From Deinandra increscens subsp. villosa (Eukaryota > Streptophyta > Magnoliopsida > Asterales > Asteraceae): 64,000 bases of DNA. The stretch spans positions 28,560,140 to 28,624,139 of the forward strand of contig JBCNJP010000003.1 of assembly GCA_039602395.1 (NCBI GenBank). Reading direction: 5' to 3'. The position numbers and the translations under genes were made by a program. This document shows, one piece after another, positions 32,841-44,065 of the stretch (the first letter of the stretch is position 1; every line of letters begins with the position of its first letter). The notes beneath the pieces were generated by a model. It was not told where the DNA came from. It did no database searches and worked only from the letters and a program-made list of their open reading frames with translations.

Positions 32841-33480
32841 GATGTTTAATTAGCAGCACCCTAAAGATATTATTTAAACAACATTTAACATAATCATTAC
32901 ACAATCACACGTGAAAAATATAAGAGTAAATTTATATAATCAGCCCCTGACATGTAAAATGACTTAAATACCCTTTATATTTATAAGAAAAAATTAACTC
33001 TGTTAGTTTCAGAGACTTAGATGGTAACAAAATACAAACCTCATGTGAGATTTGTTAATATTTTAAAAATCGGATACAGGTGATAAAAATTGCCAAACCT
33101 CATGGCTGTAAATAGAATTTTACTCAAAATAAAAATATAAGTGTAATTTCCTATACAAAAGTGACGTAAATTGCAAATTTTAAAATTCAGGGTCGTAATG
33201 TGAGCCCAATTTCTAAAATGAGTAAACATTCTTTTGGTTTTCAAGGCTTGCACATTTTAACACTTTTAATTCAATTTTTGAAATTATAACATTTCAGGGC
33301 CTGAGGTTTGATTATTTTTAAAATTTTTGTCACTTTTTAGATTTACATCCAAATTAATGGTTGAAATCAGTCAAATAGGATATTAATGAGGGGTATTTTT
33401 GTAATTTAACCATCTTCTTTTATTTATTTGATACAAAACGCGGTAATTCCACTTTAATTTATTTAAAAAATGACTAAGTT
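32841..33480. other. Non-coding, AT-rich
   Basis: No gene. The wording (repeated versions of CATGTAAAATGACTTAAATACCC and similar) is typical of decayed MITE-like DNA. Confidence 0.5.
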
Positions 33481-33915
33481 AAATTTAAAATAAAACAAAA
33501 TTACATGTTTTTTCCTTTAACTTTACTCGTTTTGTAATTTTTGTCCTTTATCTTTTTTGTCACAATCTCTGTCCTTTAATTTTTTTTTCTTTCACATTTT
33601 GTCATTTTTAACAGATTCCGTTAAAATCCACCGTTAACTCAAGGGTATTTTTATCTTTTTACTTTTTAGGTTAGAGAAAAATTACATATTTTGTCCTTTA
33701 AATTTGTCTGTTTTGCAATTTTTATCCTTTATCTTTTTTTGTTACATTCTCTATCCTTTAACTTTTTTATTCTTTCATATTTTGTCATTTTTAACAGATT
33801 CTATTAAAATCCACCGTTAAGTCAAGGGTATTTTTGTCTTTTTACTTTTACTTAAATAAAGAGGAACAGTGTGTTATGTAAATCTGTAATTTTTTTTCCT
33901 TTATCACCCCACCCC
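33481..33915 (+). repeat. Left arm of a long terminal inverted repeat element
   Basis: About 430 bp that reappear inverted at 39700-40150. The arm is itself a tandem pair of units of about 190 bp, each with TGTCATTTTTAACAGATTC and CCACCGTTAA. Boundaries are approximate. Confidence 0.8.
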
Positions 33916-33952
33916 ACCCTAACCTTAAACCATCACCGATGAAAACCCCACC

Positions 33953-36537
33953 TGTGACATCCGTCTATTTTTCATATTTGTAACCCGACCCATTTCAGTT
34001 ATCCATGTAATTTCAATCTATATTCAAGCAAAAATCATGAATATATTCTATGATTATCCTTGTTTCATTTTATACATATACATACATTTATACGTGTCAT
34101 GATCATAGCCGAGTCAACCCAAAACGAGACCAGTGGTGATATTATTGGATAACTCTAAAACTATACATTAATGATGGAACAATAATAAAATTTATAAAAG
34201 TTAAAACATTATACTCTTTTATAAATATGTGACTTATATCATTATTATTCTCACGAAACATCGATCCGGCCGAAGTTTAAACGGAAAGGTTCAGGCGGAC
34301 TTCGTTCCGGTCGAGGTTGAAACATTAATGTTCCATATGTCCGTTTGTTATAATCTAGCTACAAACATGGTCATTAACTAGTAACGAATATCAAATTGAA
34401 ACCCGTTATTTTATCTCTCGTTTATAATATACCAATAGACCACCCACATGACTAAAGTAATCCTTTGCTAGTCCCCATGTAGGATTAAAGTAATCCTTTG
34501 GTAGTCCCCATGTAGGATTAAAGTAATCCTTTGGTAGTCCCCATGTAGGACTAAAGTAATCCTTTGGTAGTCCCCAAGATGGATTAAAGTAATCCTCTAA
34601 CTTTCCTCAAGTTAGTCATCCAAGACTAAATTTCTTGTATAAATACCAAAGCTAATGCACTTGTTTTCTCACACCTATACCTAAAATCCACCAGATTCGT
34701 TACAGCCACTTCTACAACCCATATCTCCCTCATAAATCGTCCAAATCCTTTCATTTTTGTCCAGAAATCTTCCCCTTTGAGTTCTCTAAAAATGTCAACT
34801 GACCTCACTCAATTTCGATAAAAACTCAGCCCTCTAGACCACTTTGAACGACGACTGCTCCAAAATCTCGCTGCTGTGCGACCTTGTTTTTCGTGGCACA
34901 TTTGAGGTACCAAACGAGATCAGTTTGAGCTGATTCTTTTTCCTATATCTTCCTCTTTCAAAGTACTTCATTTTAGACTTAAAATCTGTACCATTTGGTT
35001 TCCTAAATTGTCCAGAATCATCCTCCAAAGTTGACCCAACTTTCTGTCAGAAAATCTCAAGAACTCCTCAAGGCTTCAAGTGTTGATCTAAGCTCAAACG
35101 TCATCCTCACTACCTTCTCCTTGCTTAATTTCTGTGAGAAAAACATCCTATTTATATTCTTAAATACTCGTTCATATTTATACCTAAGAACACCCATTAA
35201 AAAGGGCTTGTTGGTTAATCACCTTAAAAGAGAACTACTCAACTTTAAATTCTGTGAAAACACAGATTCGTTGTTAGACTTTTATCCGGCCATATCTTGG
35301 TCATTTCGAACTCAAATTCAACAAACTCAGACTCCACGATTAAGTTCGTTGAGTTAGCTTTCCAACGATATATAGTTTGCCTTTTAATTCAAACCGAGCA
35401 GCTCACAACAGTCCCTACAAGAAAGGTGCGCGTTTCTGTACCTTCTGTTTTGTGAGGCTGTTTCGAGCTATCTCTTAGCATTTTCTTAAAAAGCTTATTA
35501 AACAAAAAATGTTTGCATTACATTAAACTAACAATCTGTAAATTTTGGTAATTTATAGTTAACGTTTGATATTTTAAAAGCGCACTTAAAGTCACAGCTC
35601 ATAAGCTGTCCAAAATCTCCAATTGATACACTAAACCAAAAACCAATACATATCACCAACGGTCAACAGATTAACCAATTTGAACAAGACCCAACTAGTC
35701 TTAAGTGGGTAACTTAGACATTCGATTCATGTCTCTAGACTTAAAGTGTCTTCATATAATCTAGGACACGGATAGTCGTCTTCTTATCACTCGGACTCTT
35801 TTCATATTTCACTCACCACCTCAGGTGAGTACTCATAACCCCTTTTCCTTTTCAAGTTTTGGGATGTAACATGTATTCATATTCAAATATCAATTCTTTA
35901 TTCATTTTACAAACCATGCGATTTCATTCTATGTCTATGTGTAATTACATGCTATATGTCAAACTATTGTGTTTCATTCATCATTCATCACTCATCATTC
36001 ATCAGTGTAATCATTAACCATACCAAGCCTACGTTAACAATGATAGATCTATTGGCTGACAACCCACCTGAATTTGACCGGTAATTGGCATTCAGGTGAT
36101 TGAAACCTATTTTCATCATAGCGTGACTTTCGAGTCACGGACACTAGTCATCAAGGTTTGATTATGCAAAAAAATTCAATATTTGTTTATTCATACATGC
36201 ATGAGTCTACATTTGACATATGAATCGCTTTCAAACTACTATATATATTCTAACCTTATGTTTACTCACCAACTATATTTTAGTTGACACTCTCTATTTT
36301 TATACATGTTACAGGAAATGATGTTTGAGCTATACGTGATTGATGCTACATCTAGGATGCTTTGGACCTAGATTAATTAAATCGAACTTTATATGTTATG
36401 CTATGTTATGTGTGTTGAACCCGTTGTAAGGCTTGGAATTTGGTAATGAATAATTATTGAGACTTTAATTAGTGTCATGAGCATTTGGACAATCATCATG
36501 CCCCGACGTAAATTCCGCCGTCGGTTGGGGTGTGAAA
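33953..36537 (+). mobile_element. Probable solo LTR of a Gypsy element
   Basis: The segment begins TGTGACATCCGTC and ends GGTTGGGGTGTGAAA, the inverse of typical TGTGACACCCC-type LTR ends with one base changed. CCACC stands on both sides (33948-33952 and 36538-36542). There is no internal coding region. It is 2585 bp long and contains a 33-bp tandem array. An alternative inner end is GGGATGTAACA at 35861-35871, but the flank there does not match. Strand is arbitrary. Confidence 0.6.
34450..34599. repeat. 33-bp tandem repeat, about 4.5 copies
   Basis: The unit starts GATTAAAGTAATCCTTTGG and ends AGTCCCCATGTAG. Copies 2 and 3 are nearly identical; the first and last are diverged. It lies inside the solo LTR. 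Confidence 0.95.
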
Positions 36538-36673
36538 CCACCCCCACTGTCGGTCGGCCGACGACATTCCATCGAACACTGTCGACGATCCTCCGGCGAA
36601 CTCCCATCGACCTGACATCGGGTTTGTCAGGGGTGGTCGTCGGTGAAGCAGGTGGCCTAGTGACCGCCGACCT

Positions 36674-37025
36674 TGTTGGGTTTGTGGAGGCTCGATTAGT
36701 TTGGGCCCGATTCGTTTAGAAGACATCCAGTGGCAGATTAATTAAATTGAAGACCCGACCCGTTTTATTTAATTATAGCCCGTTAGTAGTTTTCTTGGGG
36801 ATTAAGTTGTTAACCCTAATTGTATCTATATATATAGTGGCTAGTGCTTGTAATCATGTATCACGAGAGGTGTGAGGCATAAAGCAATAAAAATCCTGGT
36901 TGCAGCCCGTGGACGTAGGTCACATCGACCGAACCACGTAAATCCTTGTGTGTTCTCGTGTTCGTTATTTTTCTGCAGTGTTCGTTGATCGTTTGTGTTG
37001 CTTCCGCGTGCGTATAAACCTAACA
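36674..37025 (+). mobile_element. 5' LTR of young Copia
   Basis: TGTTGGGTTTG to CCTAACA, with TATATATATAG near 36827-36837 as the likely TATA region. Confidence 0.95.
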
Positions 37026-37511
37026 AGTGGTATCAGAGCTACGTTCGTTACACACGTGAACACGTATTCGCCGAAGTCGGATCTAGGGTTTCGAGAGTCG
37101 GCAGCCGCCGCCGTCATCTAGCGATCGTAACCGGTTGAAACTAATTTCCCCAACGTGAGTTTTTGTTTGCCGATCGAGGTTAGTACTATACCGTGTTTGA
37201 ATTGGCGTCAAATTGACGGAATAGGGATAAATAAAAAAAGGCAGATTGACTTTGCCGTGCTGCGTCAGGGATTAAGCAAAGGTGCTTTTTTTTTATTTGT
37301 TAATTGTTTTGGCACGCCGGACGACAAGATTTTATTTTAATTCCAAGGCAAACAAATTGAAGATCAGTTTTTGACAACGGCTTGACCAATAGTGTTCAGG
37401 GTATCGTTTGTGAAGATCAGAGAAACGTGATTCAGGTGTTTTCTGTTTCGGTTATTTCAGTTCTGTTCTTGTGTTTCGATTCAGTTTCTATTAGTCGTGT
37501 TTGTGTTTAAC

Positions 37512-39101
37512 ATGGCAGAGGATGGGAAATTTTCAATCGATAAGTTTAACGGTACAGATTTTAGTTGGTGGAAGATGCAGATTGAGGCTGCATTGTGTCA
37601 GAAAGATCTTGATGTTGTGTTAACGGGGAAGAGACCGGAAAAGATGGAACCAGCCGAGTGGGAATTAAAAGACAAGAAAGCGAGGGCAGTTATCACGTTG
37701 TCATTGACTAGAAGTGTGGCATTTAACATCATGGAGGTTACCACTGCTAGTGGTATGATGTTGGCTCTTTCTAACATATATGAGAAGCCGTCGGCAGCAA
37801 ATAAGGTCTTCTTAATTCGTGAGTTGGTTAACACAAGGATGAAAGAAGGCAGTTCAGTTACCGAGCATATTAATCTGTTGAATTCGATCTTAGCCAGACT
37901 CGTGTCCGTTGGCATTAAGTTCGATGATGAAGTTCAAGCTTTGCTACTGCTATCGTCATTGCCTGACAGTTGGTCTGGAACGGTTACAGCGGTTACTAGT
38001 TCTTCGGGAACCGACAAATTCACTTTTGAGAAGATTCGTGATCTCATTCTGGGCGAGGATGTCAGAAGAAAGAGTTCTGGGGAATCATCAAGTGGGTTGT
38101 TAAATGTCAGTAGAAGTAGAAAAAATAGCAGAGGTAGTGGGAGCAGGAACAGACAGAGGAGTCAGTCAAAGACTCGGGATCACTCTGGGGTAACATGTTG
38201 GAACTGCAAGGAGGTGGGGCATTTTAGGAATCAATGTCCGAATGAAAAGAAACAAGCAAACTATGCAGGAAACTACACTGATGAAGAAGATGATGCTTTG
38301 GTTTGTAGTGTAGAGAGCATGGTGGATTCCTGGGTTATGGATTCTGGTGCTTCATTCCATGCTACCCACAGCGGTGAAGCATTGCAGAATTTAAAAGATG
38401 GTGATTTTGGAAAGGTAAGGCTAGCGAACGATGAGGTTCTTGACGTGACGGGCATGGGTGACATAGATCTAAAAACTTCAGCCGGTTCATGGACTTTGAA
38501 GGATGTCCGAGTTATTCCAGGTTTGAAGAAACGTTTGATTTCTGTTGGGCAGTTGGATGAACAGGGACATGAGGTTAAGTTCAGAAACGGGCAGTGGAAA
38601 GTTGTTAAGGGGAATCTAGTTATTGCTCGAGGAAAGAAACAAGGTTCGTTGTATATGGTTAGCTTACCGTCTGAGGGAGTGACCGTCCCAGATCAGAAGA
38701 AAAACAAAATTCGGTTCACAGAGTCTCGTGGGCAGAAGAAGGTTTGTTTTGCAGATGACAAACCCAGAGCCACAGGTCAGATTCAGGTTGAACGTGCTAG
38801 GAAAGGTTCAAGAAAACGTGTCAAGGGTTTTCATGGCAGTGGGAGCATTGGTAGTCAGCCAGTCAAAGCTTCAGCCAGAGTTACTAGACAGTGGGTTGCG
38901 AGAACCAATACTCCAGCTGTTAAAGTCTCTCCAAATGATTATCTGCTTTATTCGGAGAGTGTTTGTTCTCATGGTGTTCCAGGATCCGGCAGTGCGTGTC
39001 AGTGGGAGCCGGTAGGGACGGAGAATGAGTCAGGGGCATATTTCGCCATGACTGATGTGTTGGAGCTCGATGGAGCTTCAACGGGCCTTTCAGTTGACTG
39101 A
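37512..39101 (+). CDS. Intact gag-protease protein of the young Copia
   Basis: The first ATG in frame is at 37512 (MAEDGKFSIDKFNGTDFSWW), giving 529 residues. Domains are a UBN2-type gag (residues 10-190), a basic serine-rich linker, a CCHC knuckle CWNCKEVGHFRNQC (about 228-241), and an aspartic protease motif WVMDSGASFHAT (about 273-284). A pre-integrase-like part (LISVGQLDEQGHEVKF, then GSLYMVSLP at about 380) follows, and then a basic C-terminal region of about 140 residues of unknown origin where integrase would begin. Gag would assemble particles with the enzymes of an autonomous Copia relative. No stop or frameshift is present, in line with the near-identical LTRs. Confidence 0.9.
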   Translation: MAEDGKFSIDKFNGTDFSWWKMQIEAALCQKDLDVVLTGKRPEKMEPAEWELKDKKARAVITLSLTRSVAFNIMEVTTASGMMLALSNIYEKPSAANKVFLIRELVNTRMKEGSSVTEHINLLNSILARLVSVGIKFDDEVQALLLLSSLPDSWSGTVTAVTSSSGTDKFTFEKIRDLILGEDVRRKSSGESSSGLLNVSRSRKNSRGSGSRNRQRSQSKTRDHSGVTCWNCKEVGHFRNQCPNEKKQANYAGNYTDEEDDALVCSVESMVDSWVMDSGASFHATHSGEALQNLKDGDFGKVRLANDEVLDVTGMGDIDLKTSAGSWTLKDVRVIPGLKKRLISVGQLDEQGHEVKFRNGQWKVVKGNLVIARGKKQGSLYMVSLPSEGVTVPDQKKNKIRFTESRGQKKVCFADDKPRATGQIQVERARKGSRKRVKGFHGSGSIGSQPVKASARVTRQWVARTNTPAVKVSPNDYLLYSESVCSHGVPGSGSACQWEPVGTENESGAYFAMTDVLELDGASTGLSVD

Positions 39102-39203
39102 TGAAAAGGCCGTTGCTGCCAGGATAGTTGATAAGGATTACTAGACGTACAGGTATTCACAGTGGACGGCAGTTGAAGATGATCAAGCCTCCAAGTGGGA
39201 GAC

Positions 39204-39556
39204 TGTTGGGTTTGTGGAGGCTCGATTAGTTTGGGCCCGATTCGTTTAGAAGACATCCAGTGGCAGATTAATTAAATTGAAGACCCGACCCGTTTTATTT
39301 AATTATAGCCCGTTAGTAGTTTTCTTGGGGATTAAGTTGTTAACCCTAATTGTATCTATATATATAGTGGCTAGTGCTTGTAATCATGTATCACGAGAGG
39401 TGTGAGGCATAAAGCAATAAAAATTCCTGGTTGCAGCCCGTGGACGTAGGTCACATCGACCGAACCACGTAAATCCTTGTGTGTTCTCGTGTTCGTTATT
39501 TTTCTGCAGTGTTCGTTGATCGTTTGTGTTGCTTCCGCGTGCGTATAAACCTAACA
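39204..39556 (+). mobile_element. 3' LTR of young Copia
   Basis: 353 bp, identical by eye to the 5' LTR except for one extra T near 39425. Confidence 0.95.
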
Positions 39557-39699
39557 GACCTATGGCGAGGAGACGGTGGAGGGTCGTCGGAGGTTTGGTC
39601 GGGGCAGAGAGGGTTCGGAGATGGGAGGCCGCCGAAAATTCGACCGAGAAAGAGGAGAGGGGGAGGGGGATCGAGGTTGCCTTCTCTCTGAAACGGAAG

Positions 39700-40150
39700 T
39701 GGGGGTGGGGTGATAAAAGGAAAAAATACAAATTTACATAACATACCTTCCCTCTTTATTTAAGTATAATAAATACCCCTAAAAAGTAAAAAGGCAAAAA
39801 TAATCTTGACTTAACGGTGGATTTGAACGGAATCTGTTAAAAATGACAAAATGTGAAAGAATAAAAAAGTTAAAGGATAGAGAATGTAACAAAAAAAGAT
39901 AAAGGATAAAAATTGCAAAACATGCAAAGTTAAAAGACAAAATATGTAATTTTTTCTACCCTAAAAAGTAAAAAGATAAAAATACCCTTGACTTAACGGT
40001 AAATTTTAACGGAATCTGTTAAAAATGATAAAATATAAAAGAAAGAAAAAAGTTAAAGAACAGAAAATATAACAAAAAAAAATAAAGTACAAAAATTGTA
40101 AAACATGTAAAGTTAAAAGGAAAATATATAATTTTGTCTTAAAATAAAGA
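39700..40150 (-). repeat. Right arm of the long terminal inverted repeat element
   Basis: This is the inverted partner of 33481-33915 (for example GGGGTGGGGTGATAAAAGG against the left CCTTTATCACCCCACCCC). Without its two nested insertions the element would be about 1.2 kb. The outer end is about 115 bp from the KELP start codon. Confidence 0.8.
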
Positions 40151-40264
40151 AAGCACTCAGAAGTTTGATTTCAAATTCGCCCCCGAAAATATATAATTTT
40201 GTCAGTACAAGGAGGCGAGTGCCCGATCGGTTGACGTTTCATCGTCGCAACGAAACATTCAGAC

Positions 40265-42946
40265 ATGGATTCCGAATTGGCAAAGCAGATAGAGGAAACG
40301 GTGCTGGAGGTGCTCAAGAACTCAGACATGGATTCCACCACGGAATTCCAAGTCCGAAAAGCAGCATCCCAACAGCTCGGAATCGATTTATCGGAGCCTG
40401 CCCGGAAGAAACTCGTCCGAAATGTCGTCCAGACGTACCTTGAGGAACAACAGGCTAAAGCAGAGGCTGCCAATGAAGAAGGTGAGCCGGAGCAAGTGGA
40501 GGAGGAAGCAGAAGAAGAAGGTAGCGACGATGACAAGAAAAAGAAGAAGAAAGGTGCCAAAGAGTTCGATGACGAGGGAGATCTCATCATTTGCAGAGTA
40601 AGTTTGTTTAGCAATTGACTCGCGATTCGAAACCCTAATTTGGTTTCTTAAACACCGCCATTTCGAATTGGCGTTTTGTATGTCGTATTGAAACCCTAAT
40701 TTGGTTCCATGAAATGCTTTACGTTGATTTGCTTTGATTATATCACAAAATCTGTTCGTTAAATTGCTCACCAAATTCTTCCTCAAGTTAACTGACACTT
40801 AAAACCATTCTATTAATTTACATTTTAGTCAAATATCATTGTTCTGGATTGAAAATGTGTCCAATTAAGTATGTAAAAGTTGGAAAGGGAACAGAAATTT
40901 TGTTCAGTCATGCTTCCAAAGCCTTTCTAAATCAAAGCTGGTGGGGAATTGCTGTAACTATGATATGATGAGTCCTAATTCTGTTCTTTTTGGTGCAGCT
41001 TTCAGAAAAAAGAAGGGTGACTCTTACTGAATTTAGAGGTAAAAGTTTGGTGTCTATAAGGGAGTACTACAAAAAAGATGGCAAAGAGCTTCCTAGTTCT
41101 AAAGGTATGAATGTTTAGAGTTTTGAATGCTCTGTTGGTAATGCTCTTCTTATTACATATGTCAAATTGTCAATCTGATTGATTATTTTGATAAGACCTG
41201 GGGTTTTATCAGAAAATTGTTGCTGATGGTGATAGCTCTGTTGTCGAAAGCGAACAAGGTTAAACCCTAAACCCTAGGCTCCCAGTTGCAGCCTTGTTGC
41301 CTCGCTTCAAAATCGTCATTTTCAGGCTCTCATGCGCATTTTCAGGCCAAATTTTTGTAAAAAAAAGCTTGAACAGGTCTGAAACAATTACTCTAGCCTT
41401 AAACAAGCCACGGATCAACCTAAAACAACCTAATCTAGCCCAAAACAAGCCTAAAATAGGTCTAAAACCCCTAAAAGTGATATTTTTATACTACGCACCT
41501 TGCTTAAAATCCCTTCGCTTTTTAAGCACCTTGTGTCTAGGCCCAAGCCCACTCTTTGCGCCTTGAATGTGCCTGCGCCTTATACAGCTATGGGTCGTAG
41601 TCAAATTATGTTTGTTTTGTACAAAAACAATATACAGTAGGTACGAGTGGCTTGCTATTTACCTCAAGTGAAAGGGTAAGGAAATAGACTTAGAGTTATT
41701 GAACTTCTATGAGAGGTTAATATTCATAATAACAGGGGGGCACCACTTGGTCTTATGATTAGGATTGGATTAAGTTGTATCTCAAGATTGTTTGTATGTT
41801 TCCAAGATTTTCATGTCTGTAGCTGCATACGCCACCTTCAATAATGGCAACAATGATGTAATTGGACTTCCTAAGGTATGGCAGGAGTCTTAGGGTACCT
41901 GATTTTTTATAAGTGGTTGATATTGAAAAACATCTATAGTTATCACTTATCAGTGAGTAAATATATGACTACTAAGGCACATCTAGCGCAATGGTATCTT
42001 GGTGTGGTAAATGGTGCCTCTTCCCTAAGGGTCTAGGGTTTGAGTATCGCTGTGGGCTGTGGAGTAGAAATGTAGAATTCCTACATTAGATGGGTGTGTG
42101 GGTTTCTGTTAAAGAAAGTGTTAATATCTGACTTTAATTTTGAAATTCTTGTTTTTTGTTGATATGAGCATATATAACCTGTCTATATGACAACAGCCAA
42201 TGGTGAAATCCGTTTAATTCTATTTATAGCTGAAGCCGTTGGTATAATGGTTCGGTTTGTGGTTTGGACTTGGAATCGATTGTGTAAACAGCCAATGGTG
42301 GGTTTTAGAGGTGTTCATAAAGTCACAAACCGTTGAAATGGTCCGAACAACCCAAACCCAGCCTGGTGCTTTTTAGGTCCACGGTTTATGGAATGTAAGA
42401 CCTTGGTATAATGGTTCGGTTTGTGGTTTGGACTTGGAATCGATTGTGTAAACCGACCTGCTTTTTAACTTTATTATGTGATAGATATTTTTTTAAGGTT
42501 TGCAATATGTAGTTTTGCATGTGTATAATATCCACTGACCATCTTTATCATTTTTCAAAGTTCAGTAAAAACATAAACTTTGAATTTGAAAAAAAAAGGT
42601 ACAAGCCGCCACACAGAACTCTTTTGGCCATCCGCGACCCATCCAACCCACCCAGTTTGGTTTGTCTTTATCGTAACTGCAGTTAGTAGTTTGGCCCAGA
42701 GTTATCGTCAAAAGCGACCAAACCAACGACGGTTATCCGTCAAAAAGCTGCTTTTAACTTGTTAAATTCTTTTTAAAAGCTGATATCTTTTCATACCTTT
42801 GTTGTGATTTGTTCATTATAATAATGAGAGCTTCTGTTTGGCTGGTGTCTTTAGGTATCAGTTTGACTTCTGAGCAGTGGTCAAACTTCAGCAAGAATGT
42901 ACCTGCCATAGAGAAGGCCATCAAGAAATTGGAGGGAAGGCTGTAA
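40265..42946 (+). CDS. KELP: Transcriptional coactivator KELP (PC4 family)
   Basis: A complete gene of three exons: 40265-40597, 40999-41104 and 42855-42946, all with GT-AG borders, giving 176 residues. The N-terminal part (MDSELAKQIEETVLEVLKN to RNVVQTYLEEQQ) is the DEK-C-like domain of KELP. An acidic then lysine-rich linker follows (residues about 68-98). The C-terminal PC4 single-strand DNA-binding domain runs from EFDDEGDLIICRLSEKRRV through REYYKKDGKELPSSKG to the end KKLEGRL. The protein is a nuclear RNA polymerase II coactivator that binds single-stranded DNA. Its promoter must include or adjoin the transposon arm that ends near 40150. Intron 2 is 1.75 kb long. Confidence 0.96.
42239..42453. 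repeat. Direct repeat of about 51 bp in KELP intron 2
   Basis: TTGGTATAATGGTTCGGTTT and the following 31 bp occur at 42239 and again at 42403. Confidence 0.85.
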
Positions 42947-43444
42947 AACTTTTGATCATGAGCATGAAACTTGAAGCTTTATGGCATCCTAGTCGTTCAA
43001 ATCAAACCTTAATCTGTAACTCTTAGGTTTCTTATACTGATGCACCATGTTTTTGTTCTTTTTAGTGGTCTCATGATTCCCATCCTTTGTTTGAAACCTT
43101 TCAACAACCCTCAAAGCAGTTATATGCAGGCATATCCTTGATAGTTAGTGTAGAGGAAAACTTTCCCATCCTACCAACATCTGAGTGTGATCATGAGTAT
43201 TTTTTCAATTTTAATGGTTGAAATGTTCCTTTTTTGTAGCATCTATTTTCTCAAGATAACATATAACTCAAATCAACAAATGTACAAGTAAATTAGATAA
43301 AAGATTTGTCAAATGTTGAGCTAAACTTTGTTGAAACATAACACATTGACCCTAAAAGGGGGCAAATACAAAAGTATTGATATTACATATAATTGGAATA
43401 AGGAGTTCCATTCCATGTTGCTTCAGGAGTTTTTCAGGCTTCTG
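42947..43444. other. Intergenic between convergent genes
   Basis: Holds the 3' ends of KELP (+) and the PADRE gene (-). No other ORF is supported. Confidence 0.6.
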
Positions 43445-44065
43445 CTACTTCAACATTGGAGTAACTGACCTTGGTGATGAGCTATCCTCAACCACAGTTG
43501 TATCTGTTGCGTTGCAAAAAATCGGCTTCAATTTCACTCTCCAATAACTCTGGCTCCTCCGAGGCACCACTTTCATCGAGCTAGTTGCCGCCACACGCAT
43601 CTGCTCAATCAACGCCTCCGTGTTAACTTCCTCCGACAATATCTCCTCCAACTGTTTTGTATTAATCACCAGTTTCACCTTCCATACCCCCTTTCTAGGT
43701 GGCGGTAACACTTCAAACCCCGACCCATCTGATAAATTCTTCGTCACAACTTGCAACGCCACTGCACTTGTCGACATTCTTTCTGGCTCGACCTCAGCCG
43801 CACCCGATAGTCCAACGGGCTCCGGTACACTCCTTTCCTCCAGCGCCAGAGGAAATAGATAGTAGAACTGACCACCGAGAAGTAGCTCCCGGTGGTCTAA
43901 TGGTGACAGTAACTTATCTTTTTTGAAAAGCCCGTGTTTTGGGAAGTCGTTGACGACTTCTGAGACGAGTTTCGGGCTGCTGAACTCTAATACATGACCC
44001 GAGGGTGTCATGACTCGAACCGGGTCGAGACATGGATCAAATCCTTTGAAAGCACAGTTGCCCAT
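43445..44065 (-). CDS. PADRE/DUF4228 domain protein
   Basis: A single-exon gene of 206 residues starting MGNCAFKG. Gly2 followed by Cys4 fits N-myristoylation with possible palmitoylation, as in many members of this plant family. The PADRE core is visible: VRVMTPSGHVLEFSSPKLV, then EVVNDFPKHGLFKKDKLLSP, then LLLGGQFYYLFPL at about residues 62-74. A long loop and the C-terminal SYWRVKLKPI follow. Family members are small proteins often induced by stress or pathogens; their biochemical role is not settled. The reading frame is intact. A TATATATATA stretch at about 44114-44123 lies 50 bp upstream of the ATG. It is convergent with KELP. Confidence 0.9.
   Translation of the reverse strand: MGNCAFKGFDPCLDPVRVMTPSGHVLEFSSPKLVSEVVNDFPKHGLFKKDKLLSPLDHRELLLGGQFYYLFPLALEERSVPEPVGLSGAAEVEPERMSTSAVALQVVTKNLSDGSGFEVLPPPRKGVWKVKLVINTKQLEEILSEEVNTEALIEQMRVAATSSMKVVPRRSQSYWRVKLKPIFCNATDTTVVEDSSSPRSVTPMLK

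Larger units (their letters stand above)
36674..39556 (+). mobile_element. Very young non-autonomous Copia element
   Basis: 2883 bp with LTRs 36674-37025 (352 bp) and 39204-39556 (353 bp). They differ, as far as I can read, by one inserted T. GACCT flanks both sides (36669-36673, 39557-39561). The primer site TGGTATCAGAGC is at 37028-37039 and the polypurine tract AAGTGGGAGAC ends at 39203. One intact ORF codes for gag and a protease-like segment; integrase, RT and RNase H are absent. It was inserted in the loop of the long inverted repeat element. Confidence 0.96.

Noticed and set aside
34450..34599. Regular 33-bp repeats resembling a CRISPR array
   Set aside because: Head-to-tail tandem repeat without spacers, in a plant nuclear LTR; no cas genes.
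37155..37340. Small ORF upstream of the young Copia gag
   Set aside because: Lies in the leader between the primer site and the gag ATG; no similarity to known domains.
41262..41277. Telomere-like AAACCCTAAACCCTA in KELP intron 2
   Set aside because: Only two units. Telo-box-like words are common in plant introns and promoters and do not suggest an interstitial telomere.
43620..43926. Plus-strand ORFs across the PADRE gene
   Set aside because: Shadows of the minus-strand coding sequence, which has a clear family match.
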